A stretch of 64,000 nucleotides of DNA from Arthrobacter pascens (GTDB taxonomy: Bacteria > Actinomycetota > Actinomycetes > Actinomycetales > Micrococcaceae), in NCBI RefSeq assembly GCF_017052465.1, contig NZ_JAFHKT010000151.1, forward strand, positions 310,001 to 374,000, read 5' to 3'. The number at the start of each line of letters is the position of its first letter. The stretch's first letter is position 1. The notes beneath the pieces are model-generated. The model saw only the letters and a list, made by a program, of their open reading frames with translations. It had not been told where the DNA came from and did not search any database. Position numbers and translations under genes: made by a program. Shown one piece after another: positions 17,305 through 25,687 of the stretch.

Positions 17305-18555
17305 TCATCCGGCCGGTGCCGGCGAAGTGGCCACGGCGGTAAGGCTGTGTTTCGGTATTCGGACAGCCACAACGGAGCCGATCAGGAAGAGGATGCCCGT
17401 TCCGAGCCAGCCCAGTTCATAGGAGCCGGTAGTGTCCACAACAGCCCCGAAGGCAATTGGGGTGGCCATCAGGCCGAAGTAGAAAGCCGACTGTATCTGA
17501 CCGGAAATCCTTCCGACGTCTTTACCGGCAAGGATCACGAACAGGTACACCAGGCTATTCCACGCGGCCGCGCTCAGGCCTAGTATGAGCGCGGCGACCC
17601 ATAAAAGGGATGATCCCCAGGGGACAGACATGACCAGCAGGCCGGCGCTGGCAGCTGCTAATGCTGCCTGTCCGCACAGGAGCAGGTTCATTCTTTTCAT
17701 GCCGAGACGTTCGGCTACTGCGCTCCACGCTATCCGGGCGATCATGCCCCCCACGCCGACCACCCCGACCGCCATACCGGCGACAGCCGGCGGGAAGCCG
17801 AGTTGCTCAAAACTGAATAGCGGCAGGTAAGTATTCACCGTGGAAAGCCCGCCGCCCATCAGACCCGCATAGCCCAGCGTCGCCCAATGAGCCCTACCAG
17901 GTTTCGGATTGCCGATGCCGGCGTCAAGGGTAGTCGACACTCGTGATCTCAGCGTGAACGCAGCCACGATGGCGAGTAGATAGCACCCGGCTCCACACAC
18001 CGCCGCGGAGACTCGCCAGCCAAAAATTCCGGCCAGCGGGCCGACAACCATTCCCACGGCCAGAGCGCCGACCTGCACCCCGGACTGCTTCGCTCCCACG
18101 AGGATCGCCAGTGGGGGCTTCATGCCCGTCAGGAACTCGTTCGTTGCAGGGTTACTCAGCGCGGCAGCTATCCCCCCAACGCAGCAGGCAACCAACAGTA
18201 AAAGGACAGATGTCGACGCGGAGACCAGCAGACAACCTGTGCCGCTGGATAAAAACAGGAACACCAGCGCCTTGGCAGGGCCTGCCCGTCGAACGATGAG
18301 GTGAGTCACCGCTGACAGCACAGCCGCGGTCAAATAGAAGGCTGTGCTCAGGCTTCCGAGTTGAACTCGGTTCATTCCCAACTCTGCATCCAGGTGTGGA
18401 GCGAGGACGCCGAGCAGATAGACCAGAATGAGCCCAGCCGCCATCGCGCTGAGAAGCATGGAGCCGGCGTGCTGTCGTGCCAGCACTCCTCCCGCTCTCC
18501 CCCATGAGATCACCCGCGGCACGTGCGGCGGCCTGTCGCAAAGCCAAGGGCACAA
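17305..18555 (-). CDS. MFS transporter, CynX/NimT-like
   Basis: A hydrophobic protein of up to 416 residues with about 12 spans. LPLFSFEQLGFPPAVAGMAVGVVGVGGMIARIAWSAVAERLG is a typical second-half MFS segment. The first true helix starts around MLLSAMAAGLILVYLLG, so the real start is uncertain: ATG 18555, or internal GTG codons at 18513 or 18486, the latter with GGAGGA immediately before it. It is the last of four minus-strand genes (LysR, LLM monooxygenase, flavin reductase, MFS) and probably imports the compound attacked by the monooxygenase. Confidence 0.82.
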   Translation of the reverse strand: MCPWLCDRPPHVPRVISWGRAGGVLARQHAGSMLLSAMAAGLILVYLLGVLAPHLDAELGMNRVQLGSLSTAFYLTAAVLSAVTHLIVRRAGPAKALVFLFLSSGTGCLLVSASTSVLLLLVACCVGGIAAALSNPATNEFLTGMKPPLAILVGAKQSGVQVGALAVGMVVGPLAGIFGWRVSAAVCGAGCYLLAIVAAFTLRSRVSTTLDAGIGNPKPGRAHWATLGYAGLMGGGLSTVNTYLPLFSFEQLGFPPAVAGMAVGVVGVGGMIARIAWSAVAERLGMKRMNLLLCGQAALAAASAGLLVMSVPWGSSLLWVAALILGLSAAAWNSLVYLFVILAGKDVGRISGQIQSAFYFGLMATPIAFGAVVDTTGSYELGWLGTGILFLIGSVVAVRIPKHSLTAVATSPAPAG

Positions 18556-18930
18556 CCCGACGCCGGCGCACCGCGTCCTGCCCAGGGCTTTCGTCCTTGA
18601 GTGGTCACGTCCTGAAAGGAGGCGGCGTTCATAGCCGGAACTTGGCTCATTATCAGCGTCCTGTCTGTTCTGGTGCTGTTCCGCTTGCTGAAAGCGGGGT
18701 CGTCATCGGGCAGTGTGTTCAGTTGGCCAGCGCCGTTCGGCAAGCGCCAATGCCTTGGCGAGCAGGGTGCAGTCGATTCCTGCCACCAGCGCGGGACCCC
18801 GGCGCCGGCCAGGATTTTCGAACCGATCGGACCGAGAACACCGAGAGGACGCACAGCTGAAAGGGAGAGGAGGGCGGCCGTGAACGTCCTGCGGCTCTAT
18901 CCCCTGCAGTGGACTGGGATGGACCGGCAG
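18556..18930. other. Intergenic gap
   Basis: 375 bp between the flavin reductase and MFS genes on the same strand. No gene or clear regulatory structure could be supported. The gap is long for a simple operon and may hold a separate promoter for the transporter. Confidence 0.35.
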
Positions 18931-19422
18931 TCAGGAAACCAACCTGCGGAATGTTGACCCGTGGAAGACGAGTGGCTCGGTCTCGGGGTAGTCCTCGACG
19001 GACTTGACCTCTAGAACGACGACTAAGTGGTCGCCGGCTTCACTTTCAGAGACGATCTCGCATTCCATCCAAAGCGCGGAGCCAGGTATTAGGATGGCGC
19101 CTCCCTCGCTCTTGTGGAAGTTGATTCCAGCAAAGCGATCCCCGCTTTTCGAGGCAATCTGCCGGCAGACCTGTCCGTGGTTCTGGGAAAGGACTGAGAT
19201 TCCGAGTCGACTGGCCTGCCTCAGGACGGGCCAGGTTTCAGAGCTCTTCTGCACGGCGAAGAGCACCAACGGAGGCTCTAAGGAGACTCCCACGGTAAAT
19301 GACGAAGCAACCAGGCCTCGGGGAACGTCCTGGACCTCTGCGCTTATGGCGGCGACGCCGGACGGAAATCTGGAAAACGCAGGCCGGAGTACCGACGGAT
19401 CGAGACCAACAAGTGTCTGCAT
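18931..19422 (-). CDS. Flavin reductase (HpaC/NtaB-like, flavin reductase-like domain)
   Basis: A 163-residue single-domain protein: FSRFPSGVAAISA...GLVASSFTVGVSLEPPLVLFAVQKSSETWPVL, then RLGISVLSQNHGQVCRQIASKSGDRFAGINF. This is the standard short-chain flavin reductase fold that supplies FMNH2 to a partner monooxygenase. The GDRFAG segment is the usual conserved site. Its partner is almost surely the LLM monooxygenase encoded 219 bp upstream on the same strand. Confidence 0.92.
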   Translation of the reverse strand: MQTLVGLDPSVLRPAFSRFPSGVAAISAEVQDVPRGLVASSFTVGVSLEPPLVLFAVQKSSETWPVLRQASRLGISVLSQNHGQVCRQIASKSGDRFAGINFHKSEGGAILIPGSALWMECEIVSESEAGDHLVVVLEVKSVEDYPETEPLVFHGSTFRRLVS

Positions 19423-19508
19423 GAGGTGTCCTTCCTAATTCTTTCGTTTGGTAGCTGCGCGCGTATTCTGGGCAGCAATAAATGAGACTGCCGGCATGGC
19501 AGAGGATG

Positions 19509-19539
19509 CTCTTGCCCTCCGCGCAGGGGAGGGCAAGAG
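19509..19539. terminator. Perfect 12-bp hairpin between monooxygenase and flavin reductase genes
   Basis: CTCTTGCCCTCC (19509-19520) pairs perfectly with GGAGGGCAAGAG (19528-19539) around a 7-nt loop. There is no T-rich tail on either strand. It could be an mRNA processing or stability element setting different levels of the two enzyme subunits rather than a full terminator. Confidence 0.5.
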
Positions 19540-19640
19540 CCGGCACCCTGTATACGTGGGGTGCCGCACGTGGCGGGCGCCGGCAATCGCCCGCCTAAGT
19601 GGCCACGATTCAGAAAACGTGGAGGTATGCAGGGAGGAGG

Positions 19641-20966
19641 CTAGACGGTGACCAAATCCGGGAGCTGGAGTCCCAGGCTCCCGCGAAGAGTGTCGTGTTC
19701 GTACTCATGGTGGAAGAGGCCCCGTTCCTGTAGCTCGGGTACGAGCATCTCGACTACCGCGTCCAGGCCCTCTGGCAGGATAGGGACCATCAGCGTGAAC
19801 CCGTCGGCCGCGCCGGCGTCAAGCCGTTCCTCCATGGCGTCCGCTACCTGTGCCGCCGTTCCTACAACCTGGAAGTGGGCCGTAGGTGCCTTCTCGATGA
19901 GCTCGCGAACGGTGAGGTTGTCCTTCAGAGCAAGGTTGACGATGCTGCGTCGCCATCCAACGCCACCCTTGAAATCCTCGTCGGAGCTGAGCAGATCGAC
20001 GCGTAGGGGTTTGTCCAGTTCCAGTGCGTCCACGGGCAGTCCGGTCCAGCGGGACAAACCGCTCAAATGCTTTGACATCGGTACGGTCTCGTGCAGGATC
20101 TTCTTACGGTCCCAAGCCTCCTGCTCCGTTGCACCGAGGATGACCGACATGCCAGGGAGAACCTTGATTGAGTTGGGGCTGCGCCCGTAAGCTTCAGCGC
20201 GCCGCCGGATGTCGGCGCGGAATTCCCGCGCCCCCTCTGTTGTGTGCTGTGCCGTGAATACGACATCGGCGACCCTCGCGGCCTGGTCGCGGCCGCGTTC
20301 CGAGGAGCCGGCCTGGAAGATCACCGGGCGACCTTGGGGCGTGCGGGCGAAGGGGAGTGGGCCCTTGACAGAGAAGTGCGCACCGGCGTGGTTGATGTCG
20401 TGGACCTTGGCCGGGTCGGCGAAGATGCCGTTTACCTTATCGCCGACGAGGGCACCTTCTTCCCAGCTGTCCCAGAGCTTGATGACAATGTCCATGAACT
20501 CATCGGCCCTTGAATAGCGGGCTTCGGCATCGGGCAGTTCGGTGTCGCCGAACTGGAGGGCTGTTCCCGCGTGCGCAGTGGTGACTGAATTCCACCCGGC
20601 TCGTCCACGGCTCAGGTGGTCCAGTGTTCCGAATCGGCGCGCGATCTCGAAGGGTTCGTTGTACGTCGTGGAGGCCGTGCCGACCAGGCCGATGCGGTCG
20701 GTGACGGCGGCCATGTAGGAAAGCACGGTCGCGGTGTCCAAGGTGCCCGAGGGGCGGTCGGTTCCGGAGTCGGCATTGGTGATTTGTTCGGCGAGGAAGA
20801 GAGCGTGCAGTTTGCCGGCTTCGGCAGTGCGCGCCAGGTTGGCGTAGTAGTCGGGTGACATGTAGTCGGAGGCTTCACCGGCCCGGACCTTCCATGCGTC
20901 GTGCAGGCCGCCGAGCCCATACATCACTGCCGCAGTCATGATCATTGGTTCTCTGTTCTTACTCAT
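19641..20966 (-). CDS. LLM-class flavin-dependent monooxygenase (NtaA/SnaA/DszA type)
   Basis: A 441-residue TIM-barrel monooxygenase of the bacterial luciferase-like group C. Signatures include YYANLARTAEAGKLHALFLAEQ, SRGRAGWNSVTTAHAGTALQFG, YSRADEFMDIVIKLWDSWEEGA and HFSVKGPLPFARTPQGRPVIFQAGSSERGRDQAA, all diagnostic of the nitrilotriacetate monooxygenase A / DszA / SnaA subfamily. It uses FMNH2 from the neighbouring reductase. Members cleave C-N or C-S bonds or oxidise N-heterocycles (pyridine and pyrimidine systems). AGGGAG lies nine bases before the start. The substrate is unknown. Confidence 0.9.
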   Translation of the reverse strand: MSKNREPMIMTAAVMYGLGGLHDAWKVRAGEASDYMSPDYYANLARTAEAGKLHALFLAEQITNADSGTDRPSGTLDTATVLSYMAAVTDRIGLVGTASTTYNEPFEIARRFGTLDHLSRGRAGWNSVTTAHAGTALQFGDTELPDAEARYSRADEFMDIVIKLWDSWEEGALVGDKVNGIFADPAKVHDINHAGAHFSVKGPLPFARTPQGRPVIFQAGSSERGRDQAARVADVVFTAQHTTEGAREFRADIRRRAEAYGRSPNSIKVLPGMSVILGATEQEAWDRKKILHETVPMSKHLSGLSRWTGLPVDALELDKPLRVDLLSSDEDFKGGVGWRRSIVNLALKDNLTVRELIEKAPTAHFQVVGTAAQVADAMEERLDAGAADGFTLMVPILPEGLDAVVEMLVPELQERGLFHHEYEHDTLRGSLGLQLPDLVTV

Positions 20967-21117
20967 GCAAAATCACTCCCTGAACGTTTACCGGTTGGCG
21001 GTGGCCGCAGTCCGTAGCCCTGTCTCGGGCTGCTTTTCTGAAGCCTAGCTTCACCACCTAAGGGCAACAATCAAGGGTTTCTAAGGGAATTCATTAGCTG
21101 GACTAATAGCCCGGAAC

Positions 21118-22041
21118 CTATCTGACTTCAGGCGTGAAGGCCGAGGCCTCGGCCGCCGTGCGCTGCAAGGCTTTCACCAAGTCACCCAGCGGCCCCGACC
21201 TGTAAGCCTCGGGAAGGGTCTGGATCATTATTTTCCTGTTGAACGTGCGGGGCGTCGTGGGACGCACCACGATGTCGTCACGCCGGGGCGTCAGCGACAG
21301 GCGCGGGACCAGGCTTACCCCTACGCCAGCAGCGACGAGTCCCAACAAAGACTGGTAATCGTCACTGCGAAATACGATGTCCGGTTCGAATCCTGCGATC
21401 CGGAAAACGGTATCGTGCGGGTCTTCATGGGGAGGGCGATGGGCGCGTATGACCCAGGGTTCACCAGCCAGTGCCGCTAGTTCGACCCGTTCCGCGCCTG
21501 CAAGAGGATGATCCTTCGGGAGGACAACCATCAGCGGGTCGTCGGTCAGATGGATGTTCATCAGCGCGGGATCGACCGGGCGGGGGTCAAAGTCGTACTC
21601 AAACATCAACAGGAGGTGGATGCTTCCGTCGCGGAGCAAACCGACGGGGTCGGAACCACTTAGTGAACTCGGCAACACACGAACGTTGGGGTGGAGCGCC
21701 ATGAAGGACCTCAGTGCCTGGGGGAGAAGATCCGTGCCCGCCGACGGGAAAGTGCCCAACCGGATCTCCTGGGGCCCGTTGGCGAAACCGCGCATTTCTT
21801 GTTCTATTGACGAGATCTCGACAAAGAGACGGTGGGCGTGAGCGGCCAAGGTCTGGCCGGCCTCCGTCAGTCTGATGCCCCGGGGCATGCGCAAAAACAG
21901 TGCAACGCCGACCTCGCGTTCCAGGATGGACATCTGCTGCGACACGGCCGACTGGGTCATGTACATGCGCTGGGCCGCTGCGGTGAACGAGCCCACCTCC
22001 GACACCGCCGCGAAGATCCGCAAGCGCCTCAAGTCAAGCAT
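21118..22041 (-). CDS. LysR-family transcriptional regulator
   Basis: A 307-residue LysR protein: MLDLRRLRIFAAVSEVGSFTAAAQRMYMTQSAVSQQMSILEREVGVALF is the N-terminal helix-turn-helix, followed by a periplasmic-binding-like effector domain from about residue 90. It lies upstream of the monooxygenase gene on the same strand and is divergent from the GntR gene at 22255, so it could regulate either side. The monooxygenase module is the more natural target. Confidence 0.9.
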   Translation of the reverse strand: MLDLRRLRIFAAVSEVGSFTAAAQRMYMTQSAVSQQMSILEREVGVALFLRMPRGIRLTEAGQTLAAHAHRLFVEISSIEQEMRGFANGPQEIRLGTFPSAGTDLLPQALRSFMALHPNVRVLPSSLSGSDPVGLLRDGSIHLLLMFEYDFDPRPVDPALMNIHLTDDPLMVVLPKDHPLAGAERVELAALAGEPWVIRAHRPPHEDPHDTVFRIAGFEPDIVFRSDDYQSLLGLVAAGVGVSLVPRLSLTPRRDDIVVRPTTPRTFNRKIMIQTLPEAYRSGPLGDLVKALQRTAAEASAFTPEVR

Positions 22042-22140
22042 GCGATCCGCGCTGACTCACGTTGCTGCCACGCAGCGGTACCTGTATAGCAAATTGGTCC
22101 TCCCTGTGAATCACGAACCCGGCAAGGCAACTCTAGGGGA

Positions 22141-22197
22141 GGACAAGGGCTTGTCCAAACAAATTGTCACAATTTCTTATAACATTTCATTGACAAG
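22141..22197. promoter_or_regulatory. Operator array of TTGTC/GACAA half-sites
   Basis: GGACAAG-GG-CTTGTCC (22141-22156) is a 16-bp inverted repeat. AAATTGTCACAATTT (22161-22175) is a perfect 15-bp palindrome. TGACAAG (22191-22197) adds a fourth half-site. All lie in the 213-bp divergent region between the LysR and GntR genes, next to AT-rich promoter-like sequence. A repressor binding several sites, probably the GntR protein, is the likeliest reading. Confidence 0.5.
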
Positions 22198-22254
22198 ATG
22201 TTCGGCCGCTGGGAGGGTTGGTTAATCCGCTCCAGGCGGGGAAGGAGAGACACC

Positions 22255-22905
22255 ATGAATGACACACCTGTCGGGAACGCCGCTTACCAGCGACTCCGCG
22301 AAGCCCTGGTGGCAGGGCGCTTCCAACCGGAGCAGCGCCTGGTAGAAACTGACATGGCCGAATGGCTGCAGGTCAGGCGGGTAGAAGTTCGAGAGGCATT
22401 CACCTGGCTTGAGAAAGACCGGCTCATTGAACGCCGGGCACACCGCGGCGTCATCGTGAAATTGCTGTCGCAGGACGAAGCCCGCGACATTCTTCGGGTG
22501 CGGCGGCATGTGGAGGGCCTTGTGGTCCGTTGGGCGGCCCAGAACCGCACTGATGATGACTGCCATCGCCTGGCCGCCAAGCTCGCAGAACTTGTCCAAT
22601 GCCATGACGAGACTGATCTGACAGGATACTCCGCAGCCCAGGCTGCGCTGCACCACGAACTGGTCGACTTGGCCGGCTCCCCGACACTCGCCCGAATGGT
22701 TGAGAGCCTCAGCGCACAGACCGCGCAGACCCGGCTCCGAAGCCTCATGTCCGGCGGCCGGTTCAAGGCGTCCTTGAGCGAGCACTCAGCAATTGTCGAA
22801 GCGGTGGTAGCCGGCGACGCCGATCGCGCCGAGCAGGCGATGCACTCGCATATCGACAACGTTCTCGCAGCAGTTCTGGGCGAACACCAGCAGCACGACG
22901 TGTAG
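22255..22905 (+). CDS. GntR-family transcriptional regulator (FCD subfamily)
   Basis: A 216-residue protein. The winged helix is NAAYQRLREALVAGRFQPEQRLVETDMAEWLQVRRVEVREAFTWLEKDRLIERRAHRGVIV (residues 6-65). The all-helical FCD effector domain follows with ILRVRRHVEGLVVRWAA and later metal-binding-type histidines (FKASLSEHSAIVEAVVAGDADRAEQAMHSHI). ATG 22255 has GGAAGGAG seven bases upstream. It is the first gene of the coupled uptake/catabolism operon, 51 bp before the binding protein, and is probably its repressor. Confidence 0.9.
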   Translation: MNDTPVGNAAYQRLREALVAGRFQPEQRLVETDMAEWLQVRRVEVREAFTWLEKDRLIERRAHRGVIVKLLSQDEARDILRVRRHVEGLVVRWAAQNRTDDDCHRLAAKLAELVQCHDETDLTGYSAAQAALHHELVDLAGSPTLARMVESLSAQTAQTRLRSLMSGGRFKASLSEHSAIVEAVVAGDADRAEQAMHSHIDNVLAAVLGEHQQHDV

Positions 22906-22956
22906 CCAGGACGGCCATCATCCTTCCGCTTGTCAATGACGATAGAGGAACCACAG

Positions 22957-23967
22957 ATGCAACTCTCCATACGAAAATCACTCGCCGCAGTTTCAGTGCT
23001 TGCGGCGCTCTCCCTTACGGCATGTGCAGGAGCCAGCTCCGGGGCGGCCTCAAAGCGGGAGGGGGGACTGGCGCAGATCGACGTCGCAGTACTTGAAGCT
23101 CCGTCGCTGACGTCGTTCTACGCCCCCGTCATCAAGTCCCAAGAGTTCGACCGCAAGAACGGACTGGACCTGAAGTTCACGCCGAAATCCGCAACAACCC
23201 TACGCACCGAGGTCGCAAACGGGTCGGTACAGGTTTCAGCCGGGGCCACCGTACTGACGGACGTCGCACTCCTGAACCAGCAGGGCAGCAATGTCCGGTA
23301 CCTGTTCAATGCCTTCGACTGGTGGGGTACCGTTGTTACCCCGACCGGCAGCGACATCAACTCGCTCAAAGACTTCGATGGCAAAAAAATCGTCGGTGCC
23401 CTGTCAACAACGAACTACGCGATGTTCAAAATCACCGCCGGGCTGGCCGGCAACGACGTGGGAAGCTTCCAGGAAAACAGCGCAGAACCGGCCGGTTTGG
23501 TGGCAGCGGCGAAATCCGGACGAGAAAAGGCGGTCCAGCTATGGGAACCGGCGCACACGGTCCTGACTAGCGGCAACTCCAACTTCCGTTCAATAGACCT
23601 CGTCAAAGAGTTCAAGGCTGCCACCGACACCCACGTGATCCCCTATGTAGGCGTGGCTGTCCAGGCGAAGTGGCTGGAGAACAACGGCGATCTCGTGCAG
23701 CCGCTGTACGACACCTTCAAGGACGCCGCCGCTTACGTGGCGGAGCATCCTGACGAGGCTGCGAAACTCATAGCGGAAGACACGGGCATCGGCGTCGACG
23801 TCCTGAAGTCGCTGTTGACGTCAGACCGGTTCGGTATGTCGGTGTATCCGGCGAAGGATGCCGCTAACGAACTGAACATCATCCTTAATGCGGCCGCCAA
23901 ATACGGCGTGCTGAAGTCCGCGCCGGACCTGGACGGTCTTCTCGCGGAGCAGGAGATCACCAAATAA
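22957..23967 (+). CDS. ABC transporter substrate-binding lipoprotein, NitT/TauT family
   Basis: A 336-residue binding protein. The signal sequence ends in LSLTAC with the lipidated Cys at 23. Later segments (FYAPVIKSQEFDRKNGLDLKFTPKSATTLRTEVANGSVQVSAGATV) show the NMT1/THI5-like fold of SsuA and ThiY relatives. The start ATG 22957 has GAGGA seven bases before it; an ATG 27 bases earlier would put nine extra residues before the signal peptide. Its stop overlaps the permease start (TAATG). The ligand is unknown. Confidence 0.9.
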   Translation: MQLSIRKSLAAVSVLAALSLTACAGASSGAASKREGGLAQIDVAVLEAPSLTSFYAPVIKSQEFDRKNGLDLKFTPKSATTLRTEVANGSVQVSAGATVLTDVALLNQQGSNVRYLFNAFDWWGTVVTPTGSDINSLKDFDGKKIVGALSTTNYAMFKITAGLAGNDVGSFQENSAEPAGLVAAAKSGREKAVQLWEPAHTVLTSGNSNFRSIDLVKEFKAATDTHVIPYVGVAVQAKWLENNGDLVQPLYDTFKDAAAYVAEHPDEAAKLIAEDTGIGVDVLKSLLTSDRFGMSVYPAKDAANELNIILNAAAKYGVLKSAPDLDGLLAEQEITK

Positions 23968-24809
23968 TGAGCCTCCCTACGAAAGAACTGGCAGAACCAG
24001 CTCCAGCAGATCCCGGCACACCGCGGGGCCCGGTTCAGAATTCCTACATGGAGAAGATGCGGCGGCCTCTGCCCGCCATCATCTCCCTAGGCACCCTGGC
24101 ACTGCTCTGGCAGCTCTCAGCGGTGTTCCTGAACCCGCTCGCCACCCCGCCACTGGCCACCATCGGCGAATCCATCTGGTCAATCGTCACCGACTGGGAT
24201 CGCATGCAGCACCTGCTTCGCACGGGCGTCCGCATTCTGGGCGGCCTTGGTCTCGCCTTCATGATCGGGGCCACGATCGGCATCATCACAGGATTCAGCA
24301 ACCGCATACGCACCTATGCCGGTCCCATCCTGTACTTCATCCAGGGAATCCCGGCGCTCTCCTGGGTCGTCTTCGCCGTCCTGTGGTTTCAGGACTCCGA
24401 GATCCGCATCGCCTTCATCATGGTGATGGTCACGTTCCCGAGCTTTGCGTTGTTCATCCAGGGCGCTGTCCGCGGCGTTCCTCAGGATTTCATACAGCTC
24501 GGACAGGCGTTCAGGTCCTCGGGATGGCAGCAGTTCAGGTACGTCGTCCTCCCTTCCATCGTTCCAACGATCATGAGTGCCTGGTCGGTCAACCTCGGCA
24601 ACGGCGTCCGGGCCGTCGTCGTCGCAGAGCTGGTGGGCGCAACCATCGGAGTCGGAAACCAGTTGTTGCTGGCGCAGTCCCTTTTCAACATGGCCGATGC
24701 CATGGCATGGACTCTTCTGCTCGTCGGATTGCTCCTGATCTTCCAACAGGTACTCACCGTCATTGAGAGCCGGCTGCTGTCCTGGCGACCGATCGGCGAA
24801 CGAGCATGA
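23967..24809 (+). CDS. ABC transporter permease, NitT/TauT family
   Basis: A 280-residue permease with a cytoplasmic N-terminal tail of about 30 residues and six spans. The coupling loop is LGQAFRSSGWQQFRYVVLPSIVPTIMSAWSVNLGNGVRAVVVAELVGATIGVGNQLLLAQ. It is translationally coupled to the binding-protein gene (TAATG) and to the ATPase gene (ATGA). Confidence 0.92.
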   Translation: MSLPTKELAEPAPADPGTPRGPVQNSYMEKMRRPLPAIISLGTLALLWQLSAVFLNPLATPPLATIGESIWSIVTDWDRMQHLLRTGVRILGGLGLAFMIGATIGIITGFSNRIRTYAGPILYFIQGIPALSWVVFAVLWFQDSEIRIAFIMVMVTFPSFALFIQGAVRGVPQDFIQLGQAFRSSGWQQFRYVVLPSIVPTIMSAWSVNLGNGVRAVVVAELVGATIGVGNQLLLAQSLFNMADAMAWTLLLVGLLLIFQQVLTVIESRLLSWRPIGERA

Positions 24810-25687
24810 TCAACACTGCAACAGGAAGCGAAAGCGACGTGACCATGAATCAGGCAGAGGCAACAGCGAAGGAAACCCTGGTCGAATTCGACAACGTTGT
24901 TAAGGAGTTCACGAAAACGGGGTCGGTCTTCCGGGCCATTGACGGTCTCTCTATCTCCATCCAGCGCGGGGAACGCGTGGCAATCGTAGGCGAAACAGGC
25001 TCGGGTAAATCAACCGCCCTTGCCCTCCTGCTTGGACTCCAACGCCCGACGTCCGGAAACGTGAGAGTACTCGGAATAGACCCGTTCGCCGAGTTCGGTG
25101 CGCTGTCAGGACGGCTTGGAATCATCTTCCAGTCCGACCGGCTGCTGCCATGGCGCACCGCACTGCAGAACGCCGCGTACGGCCTGCAGGTATTGAAGAA
25201 ACCGCGTCCGGAACGCGAGGAAATTGCACGGCAATGGCTGGATCGCCTCGGCCTTGCCGCATTCGTCGATGCGTATCCGCACGAGTTGTCCGGTGGCATG
25301 AAGCAGCGCGTCGCGATCGCACGCACGATGGCGATATCCCCGCAGGTGCTGGTCGCGGACGAGGCTTTCAGCGCACTCGACGAAATGACTGCGTCGTCGG
25401 TGAGGGCCGACCTGCTGGCCGTCTTGGCCAATGTCGAGACGACGACCATCTTTGTCACCCATTCCGTCGCGGAATCCGTTGAACTGGCCGACCGGGTTCT
25501 TGTTTTCGCCCGTCCGGGCCTTATCGTCGACGAAGTCAGGGTGACGGACATGCGGTCACGGGGCATCCCGGCCTCGGAGATCCAGGAACGTGTCCGACAC
25601 GGCCTGCGCACAAGTCAGCCGACAGCAGCATTTCCCGCTGCCACGCCCAGCGACCTTGAAGAGCCGTTGAGGGAGCCGGCCTCGTGA
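24806..25687 (+). CDS. ABC transporter ATPase, NitT/TauT family
   Basis: A 293-residue ATPase: Walker A GETGSGKST (62-70), Q-loop IIFQSDRLLPW, signature LSGGMKQRV (161-169), Walker B VLVADEA (181-187) and SALDE D-loop. The C-terminal extension of about 35 residues after the core is low-complexity. Starts may be ATG 24806 (overlapping the permease stop) or the second ATG at residue 14. Its last codons overlap GTG 25684 of the amidohydrolase, so transport and catabolism are coupled at translation. Confidence 0.93.
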   Translation: MINTATGSESDVTMNQAEATAKETLVEFDNVVKEFTKTGSVFRAIDGLSISIQRGERVAIVGETGSGKSTALALLLGLQRPTSGNVRVLGIDPFAEFGALSGRLGIIFQSDRLLPWRTALQNAAYGLQVLKKPRPEREEIARQWLDRLGLAAFVDAYPHELSGGMKQRVAIARTMAISPQVLVADEAFSALDEMTASSVRADLLAVLANVETTTIFVTHSVAESVELADRVLVFARPGLIVDEVRVTDMRSRGIPASEIQERVRHGLRTSQPTAAFPAATPSDLEEPLREPAS

